12,863 nucleotides of DNA from JBFKMV01 sp041629655 (GTDB lineage Bacteria; Acidobacteriota; Polarisedimenticolia; Polarisedimenticolales; Polarisedimenticolaceae). Position numbers and translations under genes: made by a program. This document shows, one piece after another, positions 6,010-12,806 of this stretch. The stretch is taken from contig JBFKMV010000152.1 in NCBI GenBank assembly GCA_041629655.1, positions 1 through 12,863 of the forward strand, written 5' to 3'. The notes below the pieces were generated by a model, which was not told where the DNA came from, did no database searches, and worked only from the letters and a program-made list of their open reading frames with translations. Every line of letters starts with the position of its first letter. Position 1 is the first letter of the stretch.

Positions 6010-6942
6010 ATGCGGCGTCTCCTCGAGGACTTCGAGCGGCTGTTCGACCTGGACTACGAGATCGGCGGCCGCACGCTGCCGGCGTTGATCGAGAGCGCGA
6101 TTCTCGAGCTGGAGCGACACCCGGCGCCGGACTGGGGCAGCGCCGGTCCGCGCGGCCGGGTCGAGCTGGCCGAGCACGAGCTGGTCCGCTTCTACTACGT
6201 GCCACACCTGTTCCCCGGTATGGAGCTCAAGCTGCGCCTGGCGCACAAGCTCCAGTTCCACCTGCTCCCGCGCGAGCTGCCCCCCGACGCGCCGGTGTCG
6301 ATCGCCGCCGTTCTGGAGTCGTTCTGCCACATGAGCGGAGACCTGTTCGGGTGGCAGTCGCTGTCCGGCGGGAAGTTCCTGATCTGGATCGTCGACCTGT
6401 CGGGGCACGGGGTGAGGAGCGGACTGGCGTCGGCGATCCTCAAGGTGATGATCGACAACGTGACCGCGCGGGATCGCGTGGGCGAGCTGGCGGCGCAGCT
6501 GAACGACGCCCTGGCCGCCTGCGTCCGCACCGACGGGCGGTCGCTGTTCGCCACGGGCGTGTTCCTGGTCCTGGACGGCGAGGGCGGCCTGCGCTTCACG
6601 TCGGCGGGCCACCCGGCGGGGCTGATCCGCGGGGCCGACGGACGGGTGCGGGAGCTGGTTTCCAACTCGCGACCGATCGGGATGTTTTCCGGTCAGCGCT
6701 ACCAGGAGGACGAGGACCGGCTCGAGCCCGGAGAGACGCTGCTGCTCTACACCGACGGCCTGCTGGAGATGACCGGCACCGACGGCGGGACCTTCGGCGC
6801 GGAGCGACTGCAGGAGTTCCTCGCCGGGCAGGACGGGGCGCCCGAGTCCATCACCCGCGAGCTCTACCGGGCCTGCCAGGCGTTCCAGGACATGGACAAG
6901 CTCGACGACGACATCACGTTCCTCGTCGCCCGCGCCCACTGA
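6010..6942 (+). CDS. SpoIIE/RsbU-type PP2C family serine/threonine phosphatase
   Basis: This is a 310-residue cytoplasmic protein. The linker LQFHLLPRELP (residues 81-91) precedes the PP2C/SpoIIE fold, as in RsbU-like phosphatases. Catalytic-domain motifs follow in order: SGDLFGW (Asp111), DLSGHG (Asp129), SAGHP (198-202), YTDGLLE (Asp249) and DDDITFLVAR (Asp300/301). All the acidic residues expected to bind the two Mn/Mg ions are present, so it should be active. Such enzymes usually dephosphorylate STAS-domain anti-anti-sigma factors or other phosphoserine/threonine regulators. No STAS or HATPase partner is in this window. The first 80 residues form a helical region that I do not recognise and that may be the sensory part. 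ATG 6010 fits the -10 spacing better than an in-frame GTG at 6004. The sulfatase gene follows after 13 nt, so the two are probably co-transcribed. Confidence 0.87.
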   Translation: MRRLLEDFERLFDLDYEIGGRTLPALIESAILELERHPAPDWGSAGPRGRVELAEHELVRFYYVPHLFPGMELKLRLAHKLQFHLLPRELPPDAPVSIAAVLESFCHMSGDLFGWQSLSGGKFLIWIVDLSGHGVRSGLASAILKVMIDNVTARDRVGELAAQLNDALAACVRTDGRSLFATGVFLVLDGEGGLRFTSAGHPAGLIRGADGRVRELVSNSRPIGMFSGQRYQEDEDRLEPGETLLLYTDGLLEMTGTDGGTFGAERLQEFLAGQDGAPESITRELYRACQAFQDMDKLDDDITFLVARAH

Positions 6943-6955
6943 CCCCGTTCGACGA

Positions 6956-8431
6956 ATGCTCGCGCGGGTCGTCAAGGTCGCCGGCTGGCTCGGCATCGCG
7001 ACCGCCGGCCTGGTGCTGGTGGGCCTCGCGGTCCTCGCCGCCCGGATCGTGCTCCATCGCCAGACCGACGACGCGGAGCGTCTCGAGTCCAAGCGCGCCT
7101 ATCTCGACGGCATCCGGAAAGACGCGGAGCGGACCGGCTCCGGCCCCAACCTGGTCCTGATCGTCTTCGACGATCTGGGGTACGGCGACATCGGCGTCTA
7201 CGGAAGCCGCGCCATCCGGACCCCGCGCCTCGACGCCGTTGCGGCCACCGGCGCGACGTTCCGGCACGCCTACTCGGCGTCGCCCTACTGCTCGGGCGCG
7301 CGGGCCGGGCTGCTGACCGGGCGTTACGCCGTGCGTTCGGGACTCGATCACGTGGTCCAGGCCCCCGGAACCTGGCAGGACCTGCTGCTGCGCGTCGGCT
7401 GGCGCAACCGGAGGCTGCCGGCCGAGGAGATCACTCTCGGCGACGTGCTCCGGGCCGCCGGCTACGCGACGGGCCTGTTCGGCAAGTGGCACCTCGGCGA
7501 CGAGTCGCCGTCGTTGCCGGGCGATCTGGGCTTCGACAGTTTCTACGGTCTGCTGCACAGCAACGATCAAGGGCAGCCCGCGCTGCTCGAGGGCCGGACC
7601 GTCGTCGAGCCGCATCCGATCGACCAGACCACGCTGACCCGCCGCTACACCGACCGCGCGGTCGCCTTCATCGAGCGGCATCGCGAGCGCCGGTTCTTCG
7701 TCTACCTTCCGCACACGTTCCCCCACGTGCCGTTACACGCCTCCGCCGGGGCCCACAAGCGCTCCGCGGCCGGGCTGTACGGCGACGTCGTCGAGGAGCT
7801 GGACGCGAGCGTGGGCCGGATCGTCGACGCGCTCGCGCATGCCGGCGTCGCCGGCGACACGCTCTTGGTCGTGACCAGCGACAACGGGCCGTGGTTTCAG
7901 GGCAGCCCGGGAGGTGTGCGCGGACGCAAGTTCGACGTGTTCGAGGGCGGGATGCGGGTTCCGCTGATCGCGGCCTGGCCGGGCCGCGTTGCGCCCGGGC
8001 AGGTCATCGACGAGCCCGTGATCGCGATCGACCTGTTTCCGACGCTGCTGGAGCTGGCCGGGCTCCCGCCCCCGCCCGATCGCGTGATCGAGGGACGGAG
8101 CCTGGCCGAGCTGCTCGGGATCACGCCCGAGCGCGGCGATCAGACGCACCCCACGGCGATCCTGTTCCACCAGCTCGGCGTGCCGCGCGCGGTCCGCGTG
8201 GGACGCTTCAAGTACCACGACCCGCACCGCGTGCCGTTCGGCAACCCGATGGACTGGCCCTGGGCGCCGACGAGCCGGCGGGGACCGTACCTGTTCGATC
8301 TCGCGGCGGATCCCGACGAGTCCTACGACGTCTCCGAGCGGCACCCCGAGGTGGTGGAGGACTTGCGCGCGATCCTGGAGCAGCGGCGGCGCGAGCTTGC
8401 CGAGAACCCGCGAGGTTGGCGCCAGCGCTGA
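6956..8431 (+). CDS. Membrane-anchored sulfatase (alkaline phosphatase superfamily) with unusual active-site motif
   Basis: The 491-residue product begins with one transmembrane helix (about residues 8-33), so the catalytic domain is probably anchored outside the cytoplasmic membrane. Sulfatase landmarks are all present: FDDLGYGD (Asp72, Asp73), the nucleophile region with Cys112, TGRY after it, FGKWHLG (Lys177, His179), LPHTFPHVPLH (His253), TSDNG (Asp309, Asn310), RGRKFDVFEGGMRVP (Lys325), and a C-terminal YLFDLAADPDE block. It would hydrolyse sulfate esters from an organic substrate such as a polysaccharide or aryl sulfate. The family's C-x-P-x-R modification motif reads C-S-G-A-R (112-116) here, with Gly replacing Pro, so formylglycine formation may be altered. 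It starts 13 nt after the phosphatase gene without a strong Shine-Dalgarno, suggesting translational coupling. Family call is firm; substrate unknown. Confidence 0.87.
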   Translation: MLARVVKVAGWLGIATAGLVLVGLAVLAARIVLHRQTDDAERLESKRAYLDGIRKDAERTGSGPNLVLIVFDDLGYGDIGVYGSRAIRTPRLDAVAATGATFRHAYSASPYCSGARAGLLTGRYAVRSGLDHVVQAPGTWQDLLLRVGWRNRRLPAEEITLGDVLRAAGYATGLFGKWHLGDESPSLPGDLGFDSFYGLLHSNDQGQPALLEGRTVVEPHPIDQTTLTRRYTDRAVAFIERHRERRFFVYLPHTFPHVPLHASAGAHKRSAAGLYGDVVEELDASVGRIVDALAHAGVAGDTLLVVTSDNGPWFQGSPGGVRGRKFDVFEGGMRVPLIAAWPGRVAPGQVIDEPVIAIDLFPTLLELAGLPPPPDRVIEGRSLAELLGITPERGDQTHPTAILFHQLGVPRAVRVGRFKYHDPHRVPFGNPMDWPWAPTSRRGPYLFDLAADPDESYDVSERHPEVVEDLRAILEQRRRELAENPRGWRQR

Positions 8432-8487
8432 AGCCCGACCGTCGGCGCCCAGGTCGAGAGCCTCGAGCACTCCGTCCACCCACCCCC

Positions 8488-8516
8488 GTAACCTCTCGAG
8501 CAATCGAAGGTATAAG
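8488..8516 (+). promoter_or_regulatory. Candidate promoter of the sigma-factor operon
   Basis: TATAAG at 8511-8516 lies 22 nt before the GTG start at 8539 and leaves room for the GAGGGAGG Shine-Dalgarno. GTAACC at 8488-8493 lies 17 bp upstream; its AAC core resembles the -35 of many ECF-sigma promoters, which would allow autoregulation. The -10 does not match a typical ECF -10, so which sigma factor reads it is open. Confidence 0.35.
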
Positions 8517-8538
8517 GACAACGAGGGAGGCGAGACTC

Positions 8539-9108
8539 GTGGACGGTTCGGCGGAAGGCAGCGACGAGCGAGCGATGGCGGCGGTCGCGCACGGCGATCC
8601 CGCCGCGCTCGCGGCGCTCTACCAGCGCCATCACGCCAGGATCTGGGCTTTTTTCCTGCGTACCACGGGTTCGAGGCCCACCGCGGAAGAGCTCACGCAC
8701 GACGTCTTCCTGAGAATCCTGCGCTATCACGCCAGCTTCAAGGCCCGCCGCGGCGGATTCGTGCGCTGGATGTACGGCGTGGCGCGCAACGTCCTGGCCG
8801 ATCACGGACGGAAGCCCCCTCCCGCCGCGGCCCGCGAGATCGATCCCGACGAGTTGGCGAGCGAGCTTCCCTCGCCTTCCGCGGTCCTGTTCGCAACCGA
8901 AGAACGCCGTCGACTGATCGCCGCCCTGGGGCGGCTGGAGCCCGCACAGCGCGAGATCCTGGTCCTGGCGCGCTTCGAGGGCCTGAGCCATCGCGACATC
9001 GCGCGCCTCGTCGGGTGTTCCGAGGGGGCGGTGAAGCTGCGCGTCTTCCGCGCCCTGCGGCGTCTCGAGCGGTTGCTGAGGGAGAACCATGAGCCGACAC
9101 CGCGCTGA
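8539..9108 (+). CDS. ECF-type RNA polymerase sigma factor (sigma-70 family)
   Basis: The 189-residue protein has two sigma domains and nothing else. Region 2 spans about residues 20-90 (YQRHHARIWAFFLRTTGSRPTAEELTHDVFLRI, then FVRWMYGVARNVLADHGRK). Region 4 spans about 120-182 (LGRLEPAQREILVLARFEGLSHRDIARLVGCSEGAVKLRVFRALRRLE), containing the helix-turn-helix that reads the -35 element. It directs RNA polymerase to a specific promoter set, typically for envelope or stress response. The GTG at 8539 is the best start: GAGGGAGG lies 8 nt upstream and the upstream reading frame belongs to no recognisable domain. The gene overlaps the next by 20 bp, so the sigma factor and the HEAT protein are translationally coupled, as expected for a sigma/anti-sigma pair. 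Confidence 0.88.
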   Translation: MDGSAEGSDERAMAAVAHGDPAALAALYQRHHARIWAFFLRTTGSRPTAEELTHDVFLRILRYHASFKARRGGFVRWMYGVARNVLADHGRKPPPAAAREIDPDELASELPSPSAVLFATEERRRLIAALGRLEPAQREILVLARFEGLSHRDIARLVGCSEGAVKLRVFRALRRLERLLRENHEPTPR

Positions 9109-9817
9109 CGAAGACCTGGAGTCCGTGCTCCGGCACTGCGCCGACGATGACGAGCGCGAGCGTCTCCGCCGGCTGTGGGGGCGGCTGGGCGCGCTGGCGA
9201 GCCCGGCACCGCCGCCGGACCTGGCCGCCCGTTTTTCGGCGGCGCTTCACGACGCACGGGCGAATGCGCGGCACCGGAGGTCGACGGGTTGGCGACTCGC
9301 CGCGGCGCTTGCCGCCGGCTTGCTGCTGGGGATCGTCGGGACGCGGCAGCTCGCGCCGATTACCGACGGGCCCTCCGGCAGCGCCGCGCTCGAGCTTCAG
9401 CTCCGCGAGGCGCGACACGCCCTGGCGCTCGCGGCGCTTCCCGGGGCGACGGCCACCTCGCGCCTGACGGCCGTCACGGCGCTGACTCCCGCCGCCGCAC
9501 GGGATGCGCGATCGCGCAGCGCGCTCGCCGCGCTGGCCGCGGCGGACCGCGACCTGAACGTGCGGATGCTGGCTGCTCAGGGGTTGGGGCCGCACCTCGA
9601 CGATCCGGAGCTGCTCGCGACATTGACCGGCATGCTCGACGCCGACGGCGAGCCGCTGATGAACATCGTCCTGCTCGACCTGTTCGTCGAGCGCTCGGCC
9701 ACCACGGCGCTCCCCGCCATCGAGCGGCTCGCGGATCAAGCCTCCGACGACCCGCTGGTCAGCGAAAAGGCCCGCTGGGCCGCTCGAACACTTCGTCAAC
9801 GGAGGAACCGGACATGA
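9089..9817 (+). CDS. Single-pass membrane HEAT-repeat protein, likely anti-sigma factor
   Basis: This is a 242-residue protein. Residues 1-65 are charged and helical, residues 68-86 form one transmembrane helix (AAALAAGLLLGIVG), and residues from about 145 form HEAT-like helical repeats (ALAALAAADRDLNVRMLAAQGL, then LLATLTGML and LLDLF-type helices). Position and topology argue for an anti-sigma factor: a cytoplasmic N-terminus would hold the sigma factor and an extracytoplasmic HEAT domain would sense or bind a partner. The usual zinc anti-sigma motif (HxxxCxxC) is absent; only an isolated His16-Cys17 is present. The start is fixed by GAGGGAGA just upstream of the ATG, inside the end of the sigma gene. 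Its stop codon overlaps the next start (ATGA). The anti-sigma role is inferred from context; the HEAT and TM assignments are visible. Confidence 0.75.
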   Translation: MSRHRADEDLESVLRHCADDDERERLRRLWGRLGALASPAPPPDLAARFSAALHDARANARHRRSTGWRLAAALAAGLLLGIVGTRQLAPITDGPSGSAALELQLREARHALALAALPGATATSRLTAVTALTPAAARDARSRSALAALAAADRDLNVRMLAAQGLGPHLDDPELLATLTGMLDADGEPLMNIVLLDLFVERSATTALPAIERLADQASDDPLVSEKARWAARTLRQRRNRT

Positions 9818-10584
9818 GAACGATCGGTCTGCTCGGCCTGGTCTGCTACGCCTGCCTCCAGCTTCCTTTCGCCGCGATCGAAGCCGCGGACACGACGCGG
9901 ATCGAGCTGCCCCCGGTGTTCTTCGAGCCGCGGTCCGGTCCCGCGCTCGTCCAGACCGGCATCGACTGGGGCGAGATCCGCGTCGCGGAGCACGATGCGG
10001 AGTGGGTGGCGGTGAGCGCGACGGTCACCCCCGGCGTCGACGTCCAACCGGTGCTGCGGAAGAACGAGCTCGAGCTGCGCGTCGAGGCCGGCGAGGGGTT
10101 CCACAGCATCGAGCTGGAGATCCTGGTTCCGCGAGGAACGTCGCTGGCTCTGGAAGTTCGCCGGGGAGGCGAGGTGCTCGTCGACGGCGCCGGCGGGGCG
10201 GTCGAGGTCAGCAATCGCAACGGCTCGGTGGCCTTGCGACAGCTCCGCGGAGCAGCGTCGGTCCACGCGCGCAACGGCTCGATCGACGCCTCGTTCGACC
10301 ACGTCGACGGCGAGACGGCGATGGCGTTCTCGACGCTGAACGGCAGCGTCGACGTTTCGCTGCCGGCCGGAACCGCCGCCGACCTGAGCATCCGCTACAA
10401 CCGCGGCGGCGTGGAGAGCGACTTCGTGCTCGAGGACGCGTCCGGCACGGGCCTCGCGTCCGCAGACGTCTCGGGGCTCGATCCCCGCGAGACGCGGGTG
10501 CTGCGCGGGCGGATCAACGGCGGTGGACCGCGCTACTACTTCGAGACGGCCAACGGCACGGTCTACCTGCGGAGAGGAGCGTGA
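9814..10584 (+). CDS. Secreted DUF4097-family beta-strand repeat protein
   Basis: This 256-residue product has an N-terminal signal peptide (hydrophobic residues 4-21, likely cleavage after AIEA at 24). The C-terminal two-thirds is a repetitive beta structure of DUF4097 (adhesin-like) type. Short turn motifs recur at regular spacing: RNGSV (135-139), RNGSI (153-157), LNGSV (175-179) and ANGTVYLRR (246-254), next to the strands VSLPAGTAADLSIRYNRGGV and RGRINGGGPRYYFETANG. DUF4097 proteins form right-handed beta-helix-like stacks and often sit beside sigma/anti-sigma genes. The start ATG is part of an ATGA overlap with the HEAT gene, with GGAGGA 7 nt upstream (9801-9806). It is probably the output or the envelope-located sensor of this operon. 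The fold call is good; the function is unknown. Confidence 0.85.
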   Translation: MRTIGLLGLVCYACLQLPFAAIEAADTTRIELPPVFFEPRSGPALVQTGIDWGEIRVAEHDAEWVAVSATVTPGVDVQPVLRKNELELRVEAGEGFHSIELEILVPRGTSLALEVRRGGEVLVDGAGGAVEVSNRNGSVALRQLRGAASVHARNGSIDASFDHVDGETAMAFSTLNGSVDVSLPAGTAADLSIRYNRGGVESDFVLEDASGTGLASADVSGLDPRETRVLRGRINGGGPRYYFETANGTVYLRRGA

Positions 10585-10628
10585 GCCCGGTTCCGCGCGG
10601 GTCCGTACCGGCGCACGCCGCGGTGGGA

Positions 10629-10634
10629 TAGACT
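10629..10634 (+). promoter_or_regulatory. -10 box (TAGACT) of the hydrolase gene, leaderless arrangement
   Basis: TAGACT (TANNNT type) ends exactly 6 nt before the GTG at 10641, so the predicted first transcribed base is the G of the start codon. The 56-nt gap after the DUF4097 gene contains no other AT-rich hexamer and no -35 that I can defend. Confidence 0.45.
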
Positions 10635-10640
10635 GCCGGA

Positions 10641-11555
10641 GTGAACCGCGTCGAGACCATCGACCTCCACTTCCAGGGCCAGCCCCACGTGATCGCCGCG
10701 TTCCTGGTCCGGGGACCGGCGGGACCGGTGCTGATCGAGACCGGGCCCGCGACGACGCTGCCGGCGCTGCTGTCCGGGCTCGCCGAGCACGGCGTCAAGC
10801 CGGAGGACGTGCGCGACGTCCTCGTCACCCACATCCACCTCGATCACGCAGGGGCCGCGGGCTGGTGGGCGCAGCAGGGGGCGCGGGTGTGGGTGCATCC
10901 GGTCGGCGCGCCGCACCTCGTCGATCCGACGCGGCTGCTGTCGAGCGCGGCGCGGATCTATGGCGAGCGCATGGACGTGCTGTGGGGAGAGGTGCTGCCG
11001 GCCCCCACCGATCGCGTTCGCGTCGTCGCGGACGGGCAGGTGCTGGAGGTGGGTGGCCTCGAGATCACGGCCATCGACACCCCCGGGCACGCCGGCCATC
11101 ACCACGTCTATCGGCTGGACGACATCGCGTTCACCGGTGACGCCGCGGGCATCCGGCTGCCCGGCGAGCGCTGGGTCGATCTGCCCGCGCCGCCGCCGGA
11201 GTTCGATCTCCAGGCGTGGAAGCCGACGCTGGCGCGCCTGCGCGCGCTGGGGCTGCGCGAGATCCACCGCACGCACTTCGGCGCCGCGTCGGAGGTCGAT
11301 GCCGAGCTGGTACGGTTCGAGCAGATTCTCGACGACGGCGTGGCCTGGATCGCGGAGATGCTGGAGCGCGGCCTCGACCGCGAAGCGATGATCGCCGAGT
11401 TCTCCTCGCGGATGCGCGAGCGGGCGCTGGCCGTCGGGCTGACCGCCGAAGACGCCCGGGCCTACGAGCTGGCCAACCCGCGTGTGATGTCGGTGGACGG
11501 CATCGCGCGCTACCTGCGCAAGCGCCGCGGAACACAGGGCGGTCATGCGTCCTGA
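10641..11555 (+). CDS. MBL-fold (metallo-beta-lactamase superfamily) hydrolase
   Basis: The 304-residue cytoplasmic protein carries the full metal-binding set of the superfamily: THIHLDHAG (His64, His66, Asp68, His69), DTPGHAGHH (His150), FTGDAAG (Asp167) and THFG (His212). Two metal ions, usually zinc or iron, are therefore expected. Members hydrolyse thioesters, lactones, phosphodiesters or beta-lactams; the substrate cannot be told here. A helical C-terminal extension of about 85 residues follows the catalytic fold, as in many stand-alone MBL hydrolases. The GTG start at 10641 gives the typical N-terminus VETIDLHF and no longer start is better. No Shine-Dalgarno is seen; the -10 box sits 6 nt upstream. 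The last 11 bases overlap the DUF427 gene, so the two probably form one transcription unit. Confidence 0.87.
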   Translation: MNRVETIDLHFQGQPHVIAAFLVRGPAGPVLIETGPATTLPALLSGLAEHGVKPEDVRDVLVTHIHLDHAGAAGWWAQQGARVWVHPVGAPHLVDPTRLLSSAARIYGERMDVLWGEVLPAPTDRVRVVADGQVLEVGGLEITAIDTPGHAGHHHVYRLDDIAFTGDAAGIRLPGERWVDLPAPPPEFDLQAWKPTLARLRALGLREIHRTHFGAASEVDAELVRFEQILDDGVAWIAEMLERGLDREAMIAEFSSRMRERALAVGLTAEDARAYELANPRVMSVDGIARYLRKRRGTQGGHAS

Positions 11556-12039
11556 GCGCATCGCACCCGGCCCGGGACAGGAGTCCGTCTGGGACTACCC
11601 GCGCCCGCCGCGCCTCGAGCCGGTCGGAAAACGGATCCGGGTCACGTTCAACGGCGTGGCGATCGCCGACACCCGGCGCGCGTGGCGGGTGCTCGAGACC
11701 AGCCATCCGCCCGTGTACTACATCCCGCCCGAGGACCTGCGACGCGACCTGCTGGTCAGGACCTCGCGCAGCTCGTTCTGCGAGTGGAAGGGACTCGCCC
11801 GCTACGTGACGGTGAGGGTCGGCGAGCGGTCGGCCGAGGCGGCGGGCTGGACCTACCCCGAGCCGACCGCGGGCTTCGAGCCGATCCGGGACCACGTCGC
11901 GTTCTATCCGGCGGCGATGGACCGCTGCACGGTGGACGGCGAGGAGGCGCGCCCCCAGCCCGGCCGGTTCTACGGCGGCTGGGTCACCTCCGATGTCGTC
12001 GGGCCGTTCAAGGGGGAGCCGGGGACGGAGTCCTGGTAG
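11545..12039 (+). CDS. DUF427 domain-containing protein
   Basis: The 164-residue product shows the DUF427 (Pfam NTP_transf_9) pattern. RIRVTFNGVAIADTRRAWRVLETSHPPVYYIP (about residues 30-61) is followed by DLLVRTSRSSFCEWKGLARYVTV, AGWTYPEP, IRDHVAFYP, and the C-terminal GRFYGGWVTSDVVGPFKGEPGT extension frequent in bacterial members. It is a small cytoplasmic beta-rich protein with no established biochemical function; the old nucleotidyltransferase name does not prove activity. ATG 11545 lies inside the end of the hydrolase gene (11-bp overlap) with only a weak GGGCGG ribosome site, so translation is likely coupled. Family call is firm. Confidence 0.88.
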   Translation: MRPERIAPGPGQESVWDYPRPPRLEPVGKRIRVTFNGVAIADTRRAWRVLETSHPPVYYIPPEDLRRDLLVRTSRSSFCEWKGLARYVTVRVGERSAEAAGWTYPEPTAGFEPIRDHVAFYPAAMDRCTVDGEEARPQPGRFYGGWVTSDVVGPFKGEPGTESW

Positions 12040-12057
12040 CGATTTCCGCGAGAAAAA

Positions 12058-12090
12058 TTGGCAGGGCGGGCTCGGGTCCGGCACTATGTC
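12058..12090 (+). promoter_or_regulatory. AT-rich promoter region of the fasciclin gene
   Basis: The 98-nt gap before the fasciclin gene is much more AT-rich than its surroundings. TTGGCA (12058-12063) is a fair -35. CACTAT (12082-12087) lies 18 bp downstream, and TATGTC (12085-12090) is an alternative -10. The leader would be about 45 nt and contains GGAGGG. The exact elements are uncertain, but the region is a credible promoter. Confidence 0.35.
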
Positions 12091-12137
12091 TTTTGAATGT
12101 CCTAGACAAACAAGAGACTCCAGTGGAGGGCCCGAAA

Positions 12138-12650
12138 ATGAAGCGAAAACTGATTGCCATCCTGATCGCGCTCGCGTTCGCTCCCGCCGCCTTCGCCGGC
12201 AACTGCAGCGACGGAGACTCGATCGTCGATCTCGCGGTCGCCACTCCGGAGCTGTCGACCCTGGTCGCGGCCGTGGTCAAGGCCGACCTGGTCGACGTGC
12301 TCGACGGCAACCGCAACTTCACCGTCTTCGCCCCGACCAACGACGCCTTCGACGCCACGGCCGAGACCGTGCTGGGCGCCGGGAACACCGGCATCGACCT
12401 GGTCAACGCGCTGCCCGTGGACATGCTGACCAACGTGCTGACCTACCACGTCGCGCCCGGCAAACGGTTGTCGGACGCGGTGCTGACTTCGAGCCAGATC
12501 CGCATGCTGAGCAAGGACTTCACCACTCCCTCGGTGCAGTCCGGCGCGCCGTTCATCAACGACTCCGAGATCGCGCTGCCCGACCTCGAAGCCTGTAACG
12601 GTGTGGTGCACGTGATCGGGACGGGCGTCCTGTTGCCCCCCAGCATGTGA
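12138..12650 (+). CDS. Secreted single-domain fasciclin (FAS1) protein
   Basis: The 170-residue protein has a classic signal peptide (MKRK then a hydrophobic core, cleavage AFA-G near residue 20) and one FAS1 domain filling the rest. Hallmarks are SIVDLAVATPELSTLVAAVVKADLVDVLDG (28-57), the H1 motif FTVFAPTNDAF (61-71), the YHV core (103-105), and the H2-type strand NGVVHVIGTGVLLP (154-167). FAS1 domains are adhesive modules found on surfaces and in biofilm matrices; this one has no anchor and is likely periplasmic or released. Cys23 and Cys153 flank the domain and could pair in a disulfide that ties its two ends. The ATG at 12138 is supported by GGAGGG 7 nt upstream (12125-12130) and by the signal peptide. 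It appears monocistronic. Confidence 0.9.
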   Translation: MKRKLIAILIALAFAPAAFAGNCSDGDSIVDLAVATPELSTLVAAVVKADLVDVLDGNRNFTVFAPTNDAFDATAETVLGAGNTGIDLVNALPVDMLTNVLTYHVAPGKRLSDAVLTSSQIRMLSKDFTTPSVQSGAPFINDSEIALPDLEACNGVVHVIGTGVLLPPSM

Positions 12651-12680
12651 CCGAACCCCCCTGCTCCTGAGCCCGCCTGC

Positions 12681-12714
12681 GGGGCCCGGCGTTCTCCCCC
12701 CGGTGCCGGGCCCC
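12681..12714 (+). terminator. GC-rich stem-loop after the fasciclin gene
   Basis: GGGGCCCGGC (12681-12690) and GCCGGGCCCC (12705-12714) form a perfect 10-bp inverted repeat around a 14-nt C-rich loop, 30 nt past the stop codon. It is the strongest hairpin I found in the window. There is no T-run, so it would be a non-canonical terminator or an mRNA 3'-end stabiliser. It could also serve the converging gene on the minus strand. Confidence 0.45.
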
Positions 12715-12806
12715 CTGGCATGCCGAAGCCCTGGACTTCAGCCGCACCAGCGATCAGGCGGCGAACCTCGAGCTGACGGGCGGGTTGAAGGAGGCGAGCT
12801 GACCGG

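Noticed and set aside
5962..7092. Upstream extension of the transporter frame into a 662-codon protein
   Set aside because: The extra 377 codons are antisense to the phosphatase and sulfatase genes and are low-complexity Arg/Gln/Glu/Val. The membrane protein clearly begins at the ATG at 5961.
8418..8449. GGCGCC repeats after the sulfatase as a terminator
   Set aside because: They form only a 6-bp stem with a 20-nt loop and no T-run, and the first copy overlaps the end of the coding region. This is expected by chance at this GC content.
12059..12075. Possible sigma-54 promoter (TGGCA...) before the fasciclin gene
   Set aside because: The required GC at the -12 position, 10 bp after the GG, is absent.
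12722..12802. Plus-strand open stretch ending LELTGGLKEAS-stop downstream of the fasciclin gene
   Set aside because: It has no start codon or ribosome site and continues upstream only into the GC stem-loop. It could be a gene remnant, but 26 residues without a family match are not enough to call.
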